DNA from: Chloroflexota bacterium
GTDB taxonomy: Bacteria; Chloroflexota; Anaerolineae; Anaerolineales; Anaerolineaceae
Direction: 5' to 3'
NCBI GenBank assembly: GCA_016838895.1
Contig: JAEKNU010000010.1
Coordinates: 42,052 to 106,051 of the forward strand
Length of the DNA stretch: 64,000 nucleotides
In this document: positions 51,818-60,558 of the stretch, one piece after another
Position numbering within the stretch: the first letter of the stretch is position 1
How the letters are laid out: each line of letters starts with the position of its first letter
Notes under the pieces: model-generated
What the model was told of the DNA's origin: nothing
The model's database searches: none
What the model saw: the letters and a program-made list of their open reading frames with translations, nothing else
Position numbers and translations under genes: made by a program

Positions 51818-53146
51818 TTAAGGTTTAACCGATTTAAATTGCGGTAAATATTCTTTATTTTGCTCAAACATAACCGTGACCATTTCCTTAATCTCAGACA
51901 TAGAAAGCACCGAGGCTGTCAACGGATCGTGCAAAATGGCCTGCATGGTCAAGCGCGGATTGCCAGTAATCGCCGACTCAATTGCCATTTCCTCAATGCT
52001 GGCATTGGTGTGCACAATGGCATTTAGCTGGGCAGGCAATTCACCCACGTGCACAGGATGGAAACCGGCTTTGTCTACATAGACCGGCACCTCAACACAG
52101 GCACCCTCAGGCAAGTTCGTAATCAGATTGATGTTTGGCACATTGCCATTGAAGCCAAATGTTTCCCCGCCCATTAAAGCATTGATGATATAAGCGGCAT
52201 ATTCATGGCCACGCTGCAGATCATCCGCTGACATGGGTTTGTCAAGTTCCTTTCGGATTTCATCCTTCCATGTTTTTTCCGTGTTTTGATATTCCTTGAG
52301 GATATAAGCATATTCACCCGGATTCCAGCCTGTACCGTCTTTGCAATATTTTTCTATCAGATCAGAACGCTTGCGGAACCAGGGGTTGTATTCCGAATTA
52401 TGCCCACTGGATTCGGTAGGGTAATAATCCAAATGAAGATACATTTCATTGCGCACCTGTTCTTCATTGAAAATCTCAGTTCGTTCAGTGATCGCCTTGC
52501 GGATTAATGGATAGGCATCTTCGCCATTCCATTCATATTTCAAATAAAATGCCTGATGGTTGATTCCGGCGCATGTGTAGGTTATTTCATCATGTGGGGC
52601 AGCAATCCAGTCTGCCAACATCATGGCCGTGCCCTGCACAGAATGACATAAACCTGTCACGGTTATATTGGTTTGGCGCTGCATTGCGCCGCACAACATG
52701 GCCATCGGATTGGTATAGTTCAACAATACTGCCTTCGGGCAATATACTTCCATGTCCCGTACAATATCCATCATAGGCGGCAGCGTTCGCAAGAAACGAA
52801 ATATACCACTTGGTCCGCGTGTATCACCAACATTGATATCTACTCCATAACGCTTAGGAATTTCAATATCATGGCGCCAGATTTCAGTCGTTCCTGATAG
52901 GATGGTTGTCAGGACAACATCCGCGCCATCGAGTGCTATACGCCGATCCAGTGTCGTTTCCACTTTAGCGGGATAATTACCAGCATTGATAATTTTCTCA
53001 ACTGCCTGTCGGGAAAAATCAAGACGCTCTTGGTTAATATCCATTAATGCGAGAGTTGTGTTCTGCAATAACGGAAAAGTTAATATATCCCGCACTAAAC
53101 CAGCGGTAAAACCCAAACTTCCAGCGCCTATAAATGCTATTTTCAT
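51818..53146 (-). CDS. melA: GH4 alpha-galactosidase (MelA-like)
   Basis: 442 residues of glycoside hydrolase family 4, which uses NAD+ and a divalent metal in an oxidation-elimination mechanism. Motifs: dinucleotide loop FIGAGSLGF (5-13), [18 protein letters not shown] (104-121), LNYTNPMAM, the metal residue C167 in GLCHSVQGT, and H197 in AGINHQAF. The GDTRGPSG and CHSVQGT forms are typical of alpha-galactosidases rather than 6-phospho-glucosidases. AAGGAG before the ATG. Cytoplasmic, so it should act on imported alpha-galactosides. 6-Phospho- or glucuronide specificity is less likely. Confidence 0.88.
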   Translation of the reverse strand: MKIAFIGAGSLGFTAGLVRDILTFPLLQNTTLALMDINQERLDFSRQAVEKIINAGNYPAKVETTLDRRIALDGADVVLTTILSGTTEIWRHDIEIPKRYGVDINVGDTRGPSGIFRFLRTLPPMMDIVRDMEVYCPKAVLLNYTNPMAMLCGAMQRQTNITVTGLCHSVQGTAMMLADWIAAPHDEITYTCAGINHQAFYLKYEWNGEDAYPLIRKAITERTEIFNEEQVRNEMYLHLDYYPTESSGHNSEYNPWFRKRSDLIEKYCKDGTGWNPGEYAYILKEYQNTEKTWKDEIRKELDKPMSADDLQRGHEYAAYIINALMGGETFGFNGNVPNINLITNLPEGACVEVPVYVDKAGFHPVHVGELPAQLNAIVHTNASIEEMAIESAITGNPRLTMQAILHDPLTASVLSMSEIKEMVTVMFEQNKEYLPQFKSVKP

Positions 53147-53170
53147 GGTTCAAGTCTCCTTAATTGTTTT

Positions 53171-53704
53171 CTACCAGGGTGATCCACATAAATCTATCTC
53201 GCCTACTGGGAATGATTCATCCGAAAACTGAAAAATCATTACATTGCTTTCAAACCGATGAGTTTGACCACCTTGCTGATATAGCACATGGTCTGCGATA
53301 TCCTGCCAACCCAGCGATCGATACAGTTCACATGGCATACCATCACAGAGTAATAATGCAAATGAAGTGTTCAATTCCTCGCGGATGAATTTTTCTGTCG
53401 CTTGCAGCAAAGCTTTGGCATATCCCTTACGTTGGAATTGGGGATGCGTGGCAACCCCACCAATCCCTGAAACCCAAAGTGAGTGCCCATTAATCCTGAT
53501 TTCACGTTCCAGGCAGCCGAGTTGTGTAGCTAAACAGCCATCTACACTGCCTAATCCTATCCATTGAGATGAGGCCCATTCGATTTTTTGATTTTCTTCA
53601 TGCCCGGCAACATTTTCATAAGCAAGTTGATCAAGAGCATCTATCTCATCATGTTTTGCTTGAGGAATATCCTGTGCTGCCAAAAATGCTAATTTCAGAT
53701 TCAT
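53171..53704 (-). CDS. GNAT family N-acetyltransferase
   Basis: 177 residues with the GNAT acetyl-CoA-binding segment IGGVATHPQFQRKGYAKALLQATEKF and a later LLLCDGMPCELYRSLGW (motif B). It transfers an acetyl group to an amine. It follows the DUF2723 gene by one base, so it is part of the operon. In a hexosamine-related locus a sugar-amine substrate is attractive, but GNAT targets cannot be predicted from sequence. Confidence 0.85.
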   Translation of the reverse strand: MNLKLAFLAAQDIPQAKHDEIDALDQLAYENVAGHEENQKIEWASSQWIGLGSVDGCLATQLGCLEREIRINGHSLWVSGIGGVATHPQFQRKGYAKALLQATEKFIREELNTSFALLLCDGMPCELYRSLGWQDIADHVLYQQGGQTHRFESNVMIFQFSDESFPVGEIDLCGSPW

Positions 53705-53705
53705 A

Positions 53706-55307
53706 TTACTTCATCCCCTCAACTTGATAAAGCATAATATTCCCTTTTTTCACAGGACGCAATATCAACCTGCTACTGTTATCATCATTTGGCCGTTGAC
53801 TAAAATAAATTGGACGGTCCAAATTGTCTTGAATATAAATCATAATGGATAATGACAATCCGTCTTCATCATCCTGAGGATAAGTTTCATGAAAATCCAT
53901 CCCTATATTTTGCTCTTCTACATGTGCTACAAAGTAATATGGGAACAACATATCCCAATCGGTAAATAAAATTGCATTCTCTTCAAGTGCATCCACAACC
54001 TTAATTGCGCGTTGATGCGGTGCATCAGGGGTATCAATTGGATATGGATATTCGTCCAATTGGGTATCTCTGATGAAGGTTACGTTTTTCTCCTGCCAGG
54101 CATCCGAAATCATGGGATAAGCTGAATATACTGTTGCAAGGAAAATAAATATGCCAACAGAACCTGGTATATATGTAAATACTTTCTTCTTTTTTAACGC
54201 ATCAGAAGTGATGAGAATAGAAATGCCATCCAGAATAGCAGCAACCCCCACAGCACTGCAAACGCTTATAAATACAAATGCGGGGATAAAAAACACGTAA
54301 TAATCATAAACTTCATAATTTAGCGCAAATAGTAATTGTGCAGCGGCTGCAAGTAGTATCAGAATACCTTCCCGCCAGTGACGTGCAAGCAAATACAACA
54401 AGCCAAATAAGCCCAGTGGAATGGAAAACGGGACAAAAACCTCCCGAAAAATATATAATAGACCATCCCCATTTTCAGCCATTACCGTTTTTGGATTAGC
54501 AAACATTTGATATTGGAATTGTTTACCAAAATACAGGAATGAGAATCGCTCAATCGGTGAATCGAAATCTGCTTCTGTCATCTGCCATGTACTCAGAGAA
54601 TGTTCTACCGTTGCATTATAGTACCCTGCATCCGCGTTCAATCTATCGATGAATAAAAAACTGCCTGCAAAGAGCAGGAGTCCAATCAAACCACCAGCAA
54701 CAGCCGCCATCCAGGCTTTTTTGTTTGCATTGGATATGAATAAGTAAACCAAAATTGCCGGAGCAAGCAAAGCCACTGTACTATGCACGCCCAGGCTTAA
54801 TCCGCCAAGCATGCCTGCCATCAGCAAATAGCGCAATTGATTTTTCTGCCGCCATTGTAGCATCAATATAAAGATCAAAGCCGTCAGCAAACAAGCTGGA
54901 ATATATAATTCTGCGACAACTGCATAAAACCAGAACAGCGGATTAATCGCCAAAACAAAGCCAGCGTATATCCCGGCAACTCGCCAGCCAATTAGCATCC
55001 GAACCAATATGTAGATACAGCTTATTGTTAGTGCGCCTTGAAAAGCAATATATAAATTCGCTCTCCAGGTTAATGCCCCCACTGGGAGTAGGGTGAATAA
55101 TTTTCCCAATAGAACAAAAACCGGATACCCTGTTGGATGCGTCATACCCACACTATAAAAAAGGGTCTGAAATTCTCCACTATCACCATATAACAATGTA
55201 GGCACCAAAGTCCGTATGTATAAAGCAAACGACAGCACAAATACAAGGATACTGTATCCAAGATCACGTGGTTCAAGAGGATGAAAGTTGAGATTTACCT
55301 TCTTCAT
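53706..55307 (-). CDS. DUF2723 family membrane protein (GT-C, protein O-mannosyltransferase-like)
   Basis: 533 residues with about eleven hydrophobic segments. The N-terminal periplasmic motif LLYGDSGEFQTLFYSVGMTHPTG is the DUF2723/TMEM260 hallmark, with an acidic GDSGEF loop as in GT-C transferases. A soluble tail (~420-533) ends the protein. The family is thought to glycosylate exported proteins from lipid-linked sugars. Its ATG overlaps the GH114 stop by 4 bp. A surface-glycosylation gene inside a sugar-uptake operon is unusual. Confidence 0.82.
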   Translation of the reverse strand: MKKVNLNFHPLEPRDLGYSILVFVLSFALYIRTLVPTLLYGDSGEFQTLFYSVGMTHPTGYPVFVLLGKLFTLLPVGALTWRANLYIAFQGALTISCIYILVRMLIGWRVAGIYAGFVLAINPLFWFYAVVAELYIPACLLTALIFILMLQWRQKNQLRYLLMAGMLGGLSLGVHSTVALLAPAILVYLFISNANKKAWMAAVAGGLIGLLLFAGSFLFIDRLNADAGYYNATVEHSLSTWQMTEADFDSPIERFSFLYFGKQFQYQMFANPKTVMAENGDGLLYIFREVFVPFSIPLGLFGLLYLLARHWREGILILLAAAAQLLFALNYEVYDYYVFFIPAFVFISVCSAVGVAAILDGISILITSDALKKKKVFTYIPGSVGIFIFLATVYSAYPMISDAWQEKNVTFIRDTQLDEYPYPIDTPDAPHQRAIKVVDALEENAILFTDWDMLFPYYFVAHVEEQNIGMDFHETYPQDDEDGLSLSIMIYIQDNLDRPIYFSQRPNDDNSSRLILRPVKKGNIMLYQVEGMK

Positions 55308-56179
55308 TCACAAATCTCCAACCAGCGATCCAGGTTGCGATGTTTCAGAATCGTGGAAAAACCAAGCACTTTAGATTCTTCACAGTATGCCCCTAAATCA
55401 CCTGCAAGATCCGTATATTCAACTGCAAAAACAGGTTTATCTGCCTGAATATAAGGCAGCAGATCCGTTGTCCATTCATAATAGAAGGCATCCTCGACAA
55501 TAGCGAAATCAAATAAATCAACCAGATCATTCACCATATCTGATGCATTCTTTTGCCCAATTGCCAAACCTCGCATATGTGCCTGATCTGCCAGCCATTG
55601 AGCATAAGTCAATTGATCTTTATATGTTAATGGGAATCCCGTATTATTGGTATAAACTTCCAAATTATCAAATTCCACACCGTCAAAATCCTTTGCAACA
55701 CATTCATCCATACGATTTTGCATAATAGGTGCTAATAAATCAATACGGCGGATATCCAGCCATTTCTCTCCAGCCCAGCCTTCATAATCAAGACCTAACA
55801 CTTCTTCGGGGAACTGATCTGCGTCAGCACGCCAATCCTCATAAGACCCAGCGCTAATGTAGCATACAACCCGTGTTCCACGAGCATGATAATAATTAAC
55901 AGTAGAATGATCTACTTCCATGTCCAGATCTATCATATCGGTTTCCAAATCCAGATCCAGTTTTCCGGTGAACTGAATTTGCCAGGTCAGGCCTGCCTGT
56001 GGTTTCCACCAGTCTGTTTGGGGCATAGCTGACGGAATTACGTTTGTTGGTGGTACCAATTCCTGTATTTCAGCTTCATTTCGAGAAGTACATGCAGTCA
56101 TGAGCATAAAAACGCTCAATAATACAAAAATAAACACGATGGATTGATTTCGTTTTCCAAAACGTATTATGCTCATCAT
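55304..56179 (-). CDS. GH114 endo-alpha-1,4-polygalactosaminidase-like lipoprotein
   Basis: 291 residues. Signal peptide with lipobox LMTAC (C30), so a surface lipoprotein. The mature protein follows GH114 closely: WWKPQAGLTWQIQFTG, IDLDMEVDHSTV, TRVVCYISAGSYEDWR, GWAGEKWLDIR, DFDGVEFDNLEVYTN-type loop, GLAIGQKNASD and FAIVEDAFYYEW. Characterised members cut alpha-1,4-linked galactosamine polymers such as those in galactosaminogalactan. It follows the MalG-like gene by 5 bp, so the polymer fragments would feed system 4. Conserved acidic residues in VEFDN and VED are intact. Confidence 0.9.
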   Translation of the reverse strand: MMSIIRFGKRNQSIVFIFVLLSVFMLMTACTSRNEAEIQELVPPTNVIPSAMPQTDWWKPQAGLTWQIQFTGKLDLDLETDMIDLDMEVDHSTVNYYHARGTRVVCYISAGSYEDWRADADQFPEEVLGLDYEGWAGEKWLDIRRIDLLAPIMQNRMDECVAKDFDGVEFDNLEVYTNNTGFPLTYKDQLTYAQWLADQAHMRGLAIGQKNASDMVNDLVDLFDFAIVEDAFYYEWTTDLLPYIQADKPVFAVEYTDLAGDLGAYCEESKVLGFSTILKHRNLDRWLEICE

Positions 56180-56184
56180 TCTTA

Positions 56185-57036
56185 TTATCCTTTGGAACCG
56201 GTTAAGGTAATCCCTTCAACAATCCAGCGTTGTGCAAACAGGAATACAATCAGCACCGGCAAGATAATCAACACCGAAGCCGCCATGGTAATATGATCAT
56301 TACTGACCATGCGGTTCTGGAACCATGTCAGGATAATCGGTAAAGTTCGCACTTTCTGTTCTGTCAGAATAATTAACGGCCATAAATAAGCATTCCAATT
56401 AAACATGAAGGTCAACATACCAAAGGTTGCCAATGCTGGCCCAAATTGGGGCAGCACAATCTGACGGAATATTCGAAACTCGCCTGCACCATCAACTCTG
56501 GCAGCATCTAGTAATTCGTTTGGTATAGAGGTAGCAAATTGTTTGAAAAGAAAAATACCAAATGCATCGATTGCGGCAGGAATAATTAACGCCAGCAGAT
56601 TATTTATTAAGCCAAGTTTCGCCAGAATTAAATACCCGGGAATCATGGTCATCTGTTGAGGAATCATCATAGTAGCCAGAATAAACCAGAAAACAACACT
56701 CTTGAACTTGAACTCAAACTTGGCAAAAATGTAGCCAAACAGGGAGCTGGTAAACAATACCTGAACAACATTTGCCAATGCAATAATCAGGGAATTTTTA
56801 TAGAAAAGCAGAATCGGTAAATCCGCATCACTTAGTACTTTTTGATAATTCGCCAACGTAAATTCCTGCGGAAAAATCGTGGGTGGAATCTGACGCATTT
56901 CTGCACCTGTTTTGAATGATCCCAATATCATCCAGATAAATGGCAGCAGGGTTAATAAACTGGCCGGAATGAGTATAAAATATGCCGGATTGATTTTGAA
57001 TTTATGGCGCGGTTTGTTTTCAACGGTTGTGATCAT
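56185..57036 (-). CDS. Sugar ABC transporter permease (MalG-like, CUT1), system 4
   Basis: 283 residues, six hydrophobic segments, EAA loop ELLDAARVDGAGEFRIFRQIVLP, C-terminal ITLTGSKG. It begins one base after the MalF-like stop with GGGAG in the overlap region, so translation is coupled. It forms the membrane channel for the system adjacent to the GH114 lipoprotein and AgaS-like enzyme; a galactosamine or galactose oligosaccharide is the likely cargo by context. Confidence 0.93.
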   Translation of the reverse strand: MITTVENKPRHKFKINPAYFILIPASLLTLLPFIWMILGSFKTGAEMRQIPPTIFPQEFTLANYQKVLSDADLPILLFYKNSLIIALANVVQVLFTSSLFGYIFAKFEFKFKSVVFWFILATMMIPQQMTMIPGYLILAKLGLINNLLALIIPAAIDAFGIFLFKQFATSIPNELLDAARVDGAGEFRIFRQIVLPQFGPALATFGMLTFMFNWNAYLWPLIILTEQKVRTLPIILTWFQNRMVSNDHITMAASVLIILPVLIVFLFAQRWIVEGITLTGSKG

Positions 57037-57037
57037 A

Positions 57038-58036
57038 TCAATACTCCCAATCTGAACGCATCATGCGAGTTTGAATTAATGAGATGGTGAAAATAATCAG
57101 GAACAAAACAATGGATACCGCTGCGGACCAGCCCATCTTTTGATATCGGAATGCATAATTATAAATATTCAGCAACAATACCTGGGTGGTATCATTTGGT
57201 CCGCCGTCCGTCATTACTTGCACAATATCAAACACCTGAAACGCTGAAATCATCGTCAGGATGGCTGCCAGCAAAATCGTGGGTTTCAATAATGGTAAGG
57301 TTATATGAACAAATGATTGCCATGTTGAGGCACCATCAATTTTGGCAGCGTCCTTAATTGCCTGCGGAATTCCTTGTAAGGCAGCAATAAAGATCACCAG
57401 GTTATATCCCATATCCTGCCAAAGATAAGCCACAATAATTGCAAACAAGGCAACCGGAATGCCCAGAAAAGTTAGCTTTGGATCACCGGTCCAGTTAATG
57501 CCCACCATTTTCCCGCTGAGCAAACCCAGAAATGCATTTAACGCACCACGTTGAGGATGCAAAATGAACCCCCACATAATGGCAACACCCACAGAGGGTG
57601 CCAATACTGGTAGAAAGAATAATATCCGAAAAATGCTCTTGGCTTTTTCATGTACTGATTCAATCATAAAAGCCAGAGGCAATGTCATTAGCAAATTTAA
57701 AGGAACAACAAGAAAAGCAAATATAAGTGTGATTTTGATACCGATATGGAACTGTTGAACTTCAAGTGGTGCATTGATCGAGAAATCCAGCATTTTTTGG
57801 AAATTCAGCAAACCCACAAACGGGTTTTCCCCACCAAATCCGAGGAATCCGCCACCTATACGGCGAGAACTGTAGTCAAAAAATGCCAGGGCAAAACCCC
57901 ATAGCAACGGAAACAATGTCCAAAAACTCATGAACAGGACTAATGGTCCAATGGTGGCTGCCAGGAACTTCTTTTTTGCTGCGTCCCGGCCTTTAAATAA
58001 TCGTGGCCAGGTGTAACTATTTGGGTTGGATGCCAT
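57038..58036 (-). CDS. Sugar ABC transporter permease (MalF-like, CUT1), system 4
   Basis: 332 residues from the ATG (protein begins MASNPNSYTW) with GGAG seven bases upstream; the longer start lies within a hairpin region. EAA loop AIKDAAKIDGASTWQSFVHITLP. Helix 1 is AATIGPLVLFMSFWTLFPLLWGF, and a first loop of ~65 residues is somewhat long. Partner of 56185-57036. Confidence 0.92.
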   Translation of the reverse strand: MASNPNSYTWPRLFKGRDAAKKKFLAATIGPLVLFMSFWTLFPLLWGFALAFFDYSSRRIGGGFLGFGGENPFVGLLNFQKMLDFSINAPLEVQQFHIGIKITLIFAFLVVPLNLLMTLPLAFMIESVHEKAKSIFRILFFLPVLAPSVGVAIMWGFILHPQRGALNAFLGLLSGKMVGINWTGDPKLTFLGIPVALFAIIVAYLWQDMGYNLVIFIAALQGIPQAIKDAAKIDGASTWQSFVHITLPLLKPTILLAAILTMISAFQVFDIVQVMTDGGPNDTTQVLLLNIYNYAFRYQKMGWSAAVSIVLFLIIFTISLIQTRMMRSDWEY

Positions 58037-58050
58037 TGTCAACTCCATTG

Positions 58051-58077
58051 AGGAGATGGAATATACTTCCATCTCCT
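58051..58077 (-). promoter_or_regulatory. Intercistronic hairpin after binding-protein gene, system 4
   Basis: AGGAGATGGAA / TTCCATCTCCT, 11-bp perfect arms with a 5-base loop, 22 bp after the binding-protein stop and 15 bp before the permease start. Confidence 0.8.
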
Positions 58078-58098
58078 TTAATTTCTAATACCTAAAAC

Positions 58099-59433
58099 CT
58101 ACTCAAAAGAGCCTTGTACGGAACGATCCATAGTTTGTAATGTTTCTTCCATTGTTGCATTACCCTGTAAGAAATTCAACACATCCGGGTAAGTCACTTC
58201 GTACCACACAAAATCACGATCCGGGAAATGTCCTTCATAAATACCATATTGCAGGATATCCAGGAAAGCATTGAAATATGGGTACTCAGTTAATAATTTA
58301 TCAGCATTGGCACCGCTGATATTCTCTTGTAATGCAGGTAAAGTACCAGACGCCAGGTTAAATTCTACAGCATTATCCGCATTCAAAGTTACGTATTGTA
58401 CAAAGTCCCATGCGGCATCCTGAACCGTGCTGTTTGCGGATACTGTCAAACCCCATCCCGAGGCTGCCGCATAAACAGGTTCTTCACCAATACTGGGTAG
58501 AGGTTGATAAATAGTCGTTTCAACAACTTCCGGATAATCACCGCTATATTCGGGTACTGCCCAGGGACCGATCAAACCAATGGCAGTACTGCCATTGAAA
58601 TATGAATCGCCCACCCAGTTTTCTTCATCATTGAAAAGCAACGGATCAACTACACCATCAGTCACCAGTTTCTGCATTAATTCCAACGCTGCTTTGCCTT
58701 CTGCTGTATCAACAGAATAACCTGCATCCGTCAAATATTCTCCACCAGCCTGTAAAATGAGGGAATGAAACATGGTGGCGATACCATCGGATCCGGTGAA
58801 ATGGAAACCTGCGCGGGTCATAACGCCATCCTGGGAAATAGCCATTTTTTGTGCATCAGCACTGGCTTCGTCCCAGCTCGCCCAACCATCTTCATAATCG
58901 GTTGCACCAACTTCGGCTGCCGTGGCGGTATTGAATAAAACAGCACCGTATTCAATATTGAATTCCTGTGGAATACCATACAGAGCATCATTACAGGTAT
59001 ATCCACCTATTGTAGCCGAGAATAATTGTGCCTTGGCATCATCCATCGTCAGTACAGCATCGGGCACTGCTACCAGGCTGCCGCCATCTGCGTAAGAACA
59101 TACCCATGAACCAAACATTTGCAATATATCTGCTTCGGTTTTTGCCGGCAAAGCTGTTTGCAGGGTCTGGATATAGGAATCATAATCGAATGTTTCAAAT
59201 ACAATCTCTACATCAGGATGTTCTTCCATGTAGGATTGTGCGAGGGCATCATATCCGGCATTGAAGGAATCATTTTGATGTGTCCACACGCGAACGGTAG
59301 TCACGTCACCTTCTGCCTGAGCAGATTGATTTTCCGATGGTGCAGCTTGATCTGCTGGTTGAGCAGTGTTAGGGGTACATGCTGTTACAGCAAGAACAAC
59401 GATAAGCAGCATAGTTACTAAACTCTTCTTCAT
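58099..59433 (-). CDS. Extracellular solute-binding lipoprotein (family 1), system 4
   Basis: 444 residues from the ATG after AAGGAG. Signal peptide MKKSLVTMLLIVVLA with lipobox VTAC (C19), then a Gln/Ala/Ser linker. Mature domain: TTVRVWTHQNDSFNAGYDAL, LPAKTEADILQMFGSWVCSY (where many relatives have GxxPDV), NTATAAEVGATDYEDGWASW and GSTAIGLIGPWAVPEY. It captures the cargo of system 4. It sits 73 bp after the AgaS-like gene and is followed by a hairpin. Confidence 0.94.
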   Translation of the reverse strand: MKKSLVTMLLIVVLAVTACTPNTAQPADQAAPSENQSAQAEGDVTTVRVWTHQNDSFNAGYDALAQSYMEEHPDVEIVFETFDYDSYIQTLQTALPAKTEADILQMFGSWVCSYADGGSLVAVPDAVLTMDDAKAQLFSATIGGYTCNDALYGIPQEFNIEYGAVLFNTATAAEVGATDYEDGWASWDEASADAQKMAISQDGVMTRAGFHFTGSDGIATMFHSLILQAGGEYLTDAGYSVDTAEGKAALELMQKLVTDGVVDPLLFNDEENWVGDSYFNGSTAIGLIGPWAVPEYSGDYPEVVETTIYQPLPSIGEEPVYAAASGWGLTVSANSTVQDAAWDFVQYVTLNADNAVEFNLASGTLPALQENISGANADKLLTEYPYFNAFLDILQYGIYEGHFPDRDFVWYEVTYPDVLNFLQGNATMEETLQTMDRSVQGSFE

Positions 59434-59506
59434 CTTTTTCTCCTTGAATAGATTATTCATTAATATTCAATCAGCTAATTCAATGATATCGGATTCGCTC
59501 ACCTCC

Positions 59507-60529
59507 TTACAATTTAACCACTGCATCCAGATTATGGGGCAGGTCAGGGTTCAATCCCTTCGCCATAGAACGTTCAAATGCAACTAGCTGCCCAAATGGC
59601 AGATATAGCACATTACGGATACGTTCATCCAACCCCGAATTGAATATCACAGTGGATTGATCTTCTCCGATGGGTAAAACCTTGCCACCCAACGCTTTTA
59701 ATTCATTTAATACACTTTGTTCATGTTCATAATGAGAACTGGATTGCAGTCCAATCACCTGCGCGGTCTTGGTAATCATGGATTTTGGCCCATGACGAAA
59801 TTCCATAAAATGAAAAGGTTCACTATGCGTCAGGGACATTTCTTTCATCTTCAAACTTAATTCACTGGCTAACCCGTAACGAAGCCCCGAACCCAACCAG
59901 TAAAAACGATCCTTTGTCAAATCCCCGCCGATCTCCTTTGCCAGATCGCTGTAGGTATCCAAAATATGTTGTCCTACAGCCGGCAACTTGTTCAACTCTT
60001 CATATAAATCATCGCGACCTGCGGCAATCAAAGCAAATGCAACTGTACCTAAATACAAAGTGGAGAATGCCCGTGTTTGAGCAATACTTTGTTCTGCACC
60101 AGAGCTGAAAACAAGATTAATATCACCCATAGAAGCCAATGGCTCCTCCGCATAACAGGATAAGGTGATTAGCTTTCCACGTTTTTGCTCTTTGAAAGTT
60201 TTGCAGGCAATCAATGTTTCCGTGGTTGCTCCTGATCGACTAATGGCTACCAGTAATACTTCTCCATTGGGATAAGAAGCCTGCGGATAATGCCACAATT
60301 CTGAGGCTGGCAATCCACGGGCACAGTTACCGGTAATATCCTGATAAAAGGCTGCCGCGGCTAATGCCAAATAATAGGTTGATCCGCAACCGGTAAACAA
60401 CACCTGGCGCTGCTGCCCCTGGGAAAGTGCCAGCAGCTCATCCTTTTGCTCGGCAAGCATCTGCATGGCTGCCTGCCAGGCTTCAGGTTGGGAATAAATT
60501 TCTTGTCGTGTATATAATCCTCTTTCCAT
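59507..60529 (-). CDS. SIS-domain sugar-phosphate isomerase/deaminase (AgaS-like)
   Basis: 340 residues with two tandem SIS domains as in the isomerase half of GlmS and in AgaS. The first has VLFTGCGSTYYLALAAAAFYQ and AISRSGATTETLIA; the second FYWLGSGLRYGLASELSLKMKEM followed by EFRHGPKSM. The glutaminase domain is absent, so it is not GlmS. AgaS converts galactosamine-6-phosphate to tagatose-6-phosphate plus ammonia. With LacD, a PfkB kinase and a polygalactosaminidase-like lipoprotein in the same operon this assignment is attractive, though FrlB-type deglycases are alternatives. AAGGAAG supports the start. Confidence 0.82.
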   Translation of the reverse strand: MERGLYTRQEIYSQPEAWQAAMQMLAEQKDELLALSQGQQRQVLFTGCGSTYYLALAAAAFYQDITGNCARGLPASELWHYPQASYPNGEVLLVAISRSGATTETLIACKTFKEQKRGKLITLSCYAEEPLASMGDINLVFSSGAEQSIAQTRAFSTLYLGTVAFALIAAGRDDLYEELNKLPAVGQHILDTYSDLAKEIGGDLTKDRFYWLGSGLRYGLASELSLKMKEMSLTHSEPFHFMEFRHGPKSMITKTAQVIGLQSSSHYEHEQSVLNELKALGGKVLPIGEDQSTVIFNSGLDERIRNVLYLPFGQLVAFERSMAKGLNPDLPHNLDAVVKL

Positions 60530-60558
60530 AATGTTTGGCTTCCTTAAAGTACTAATTT

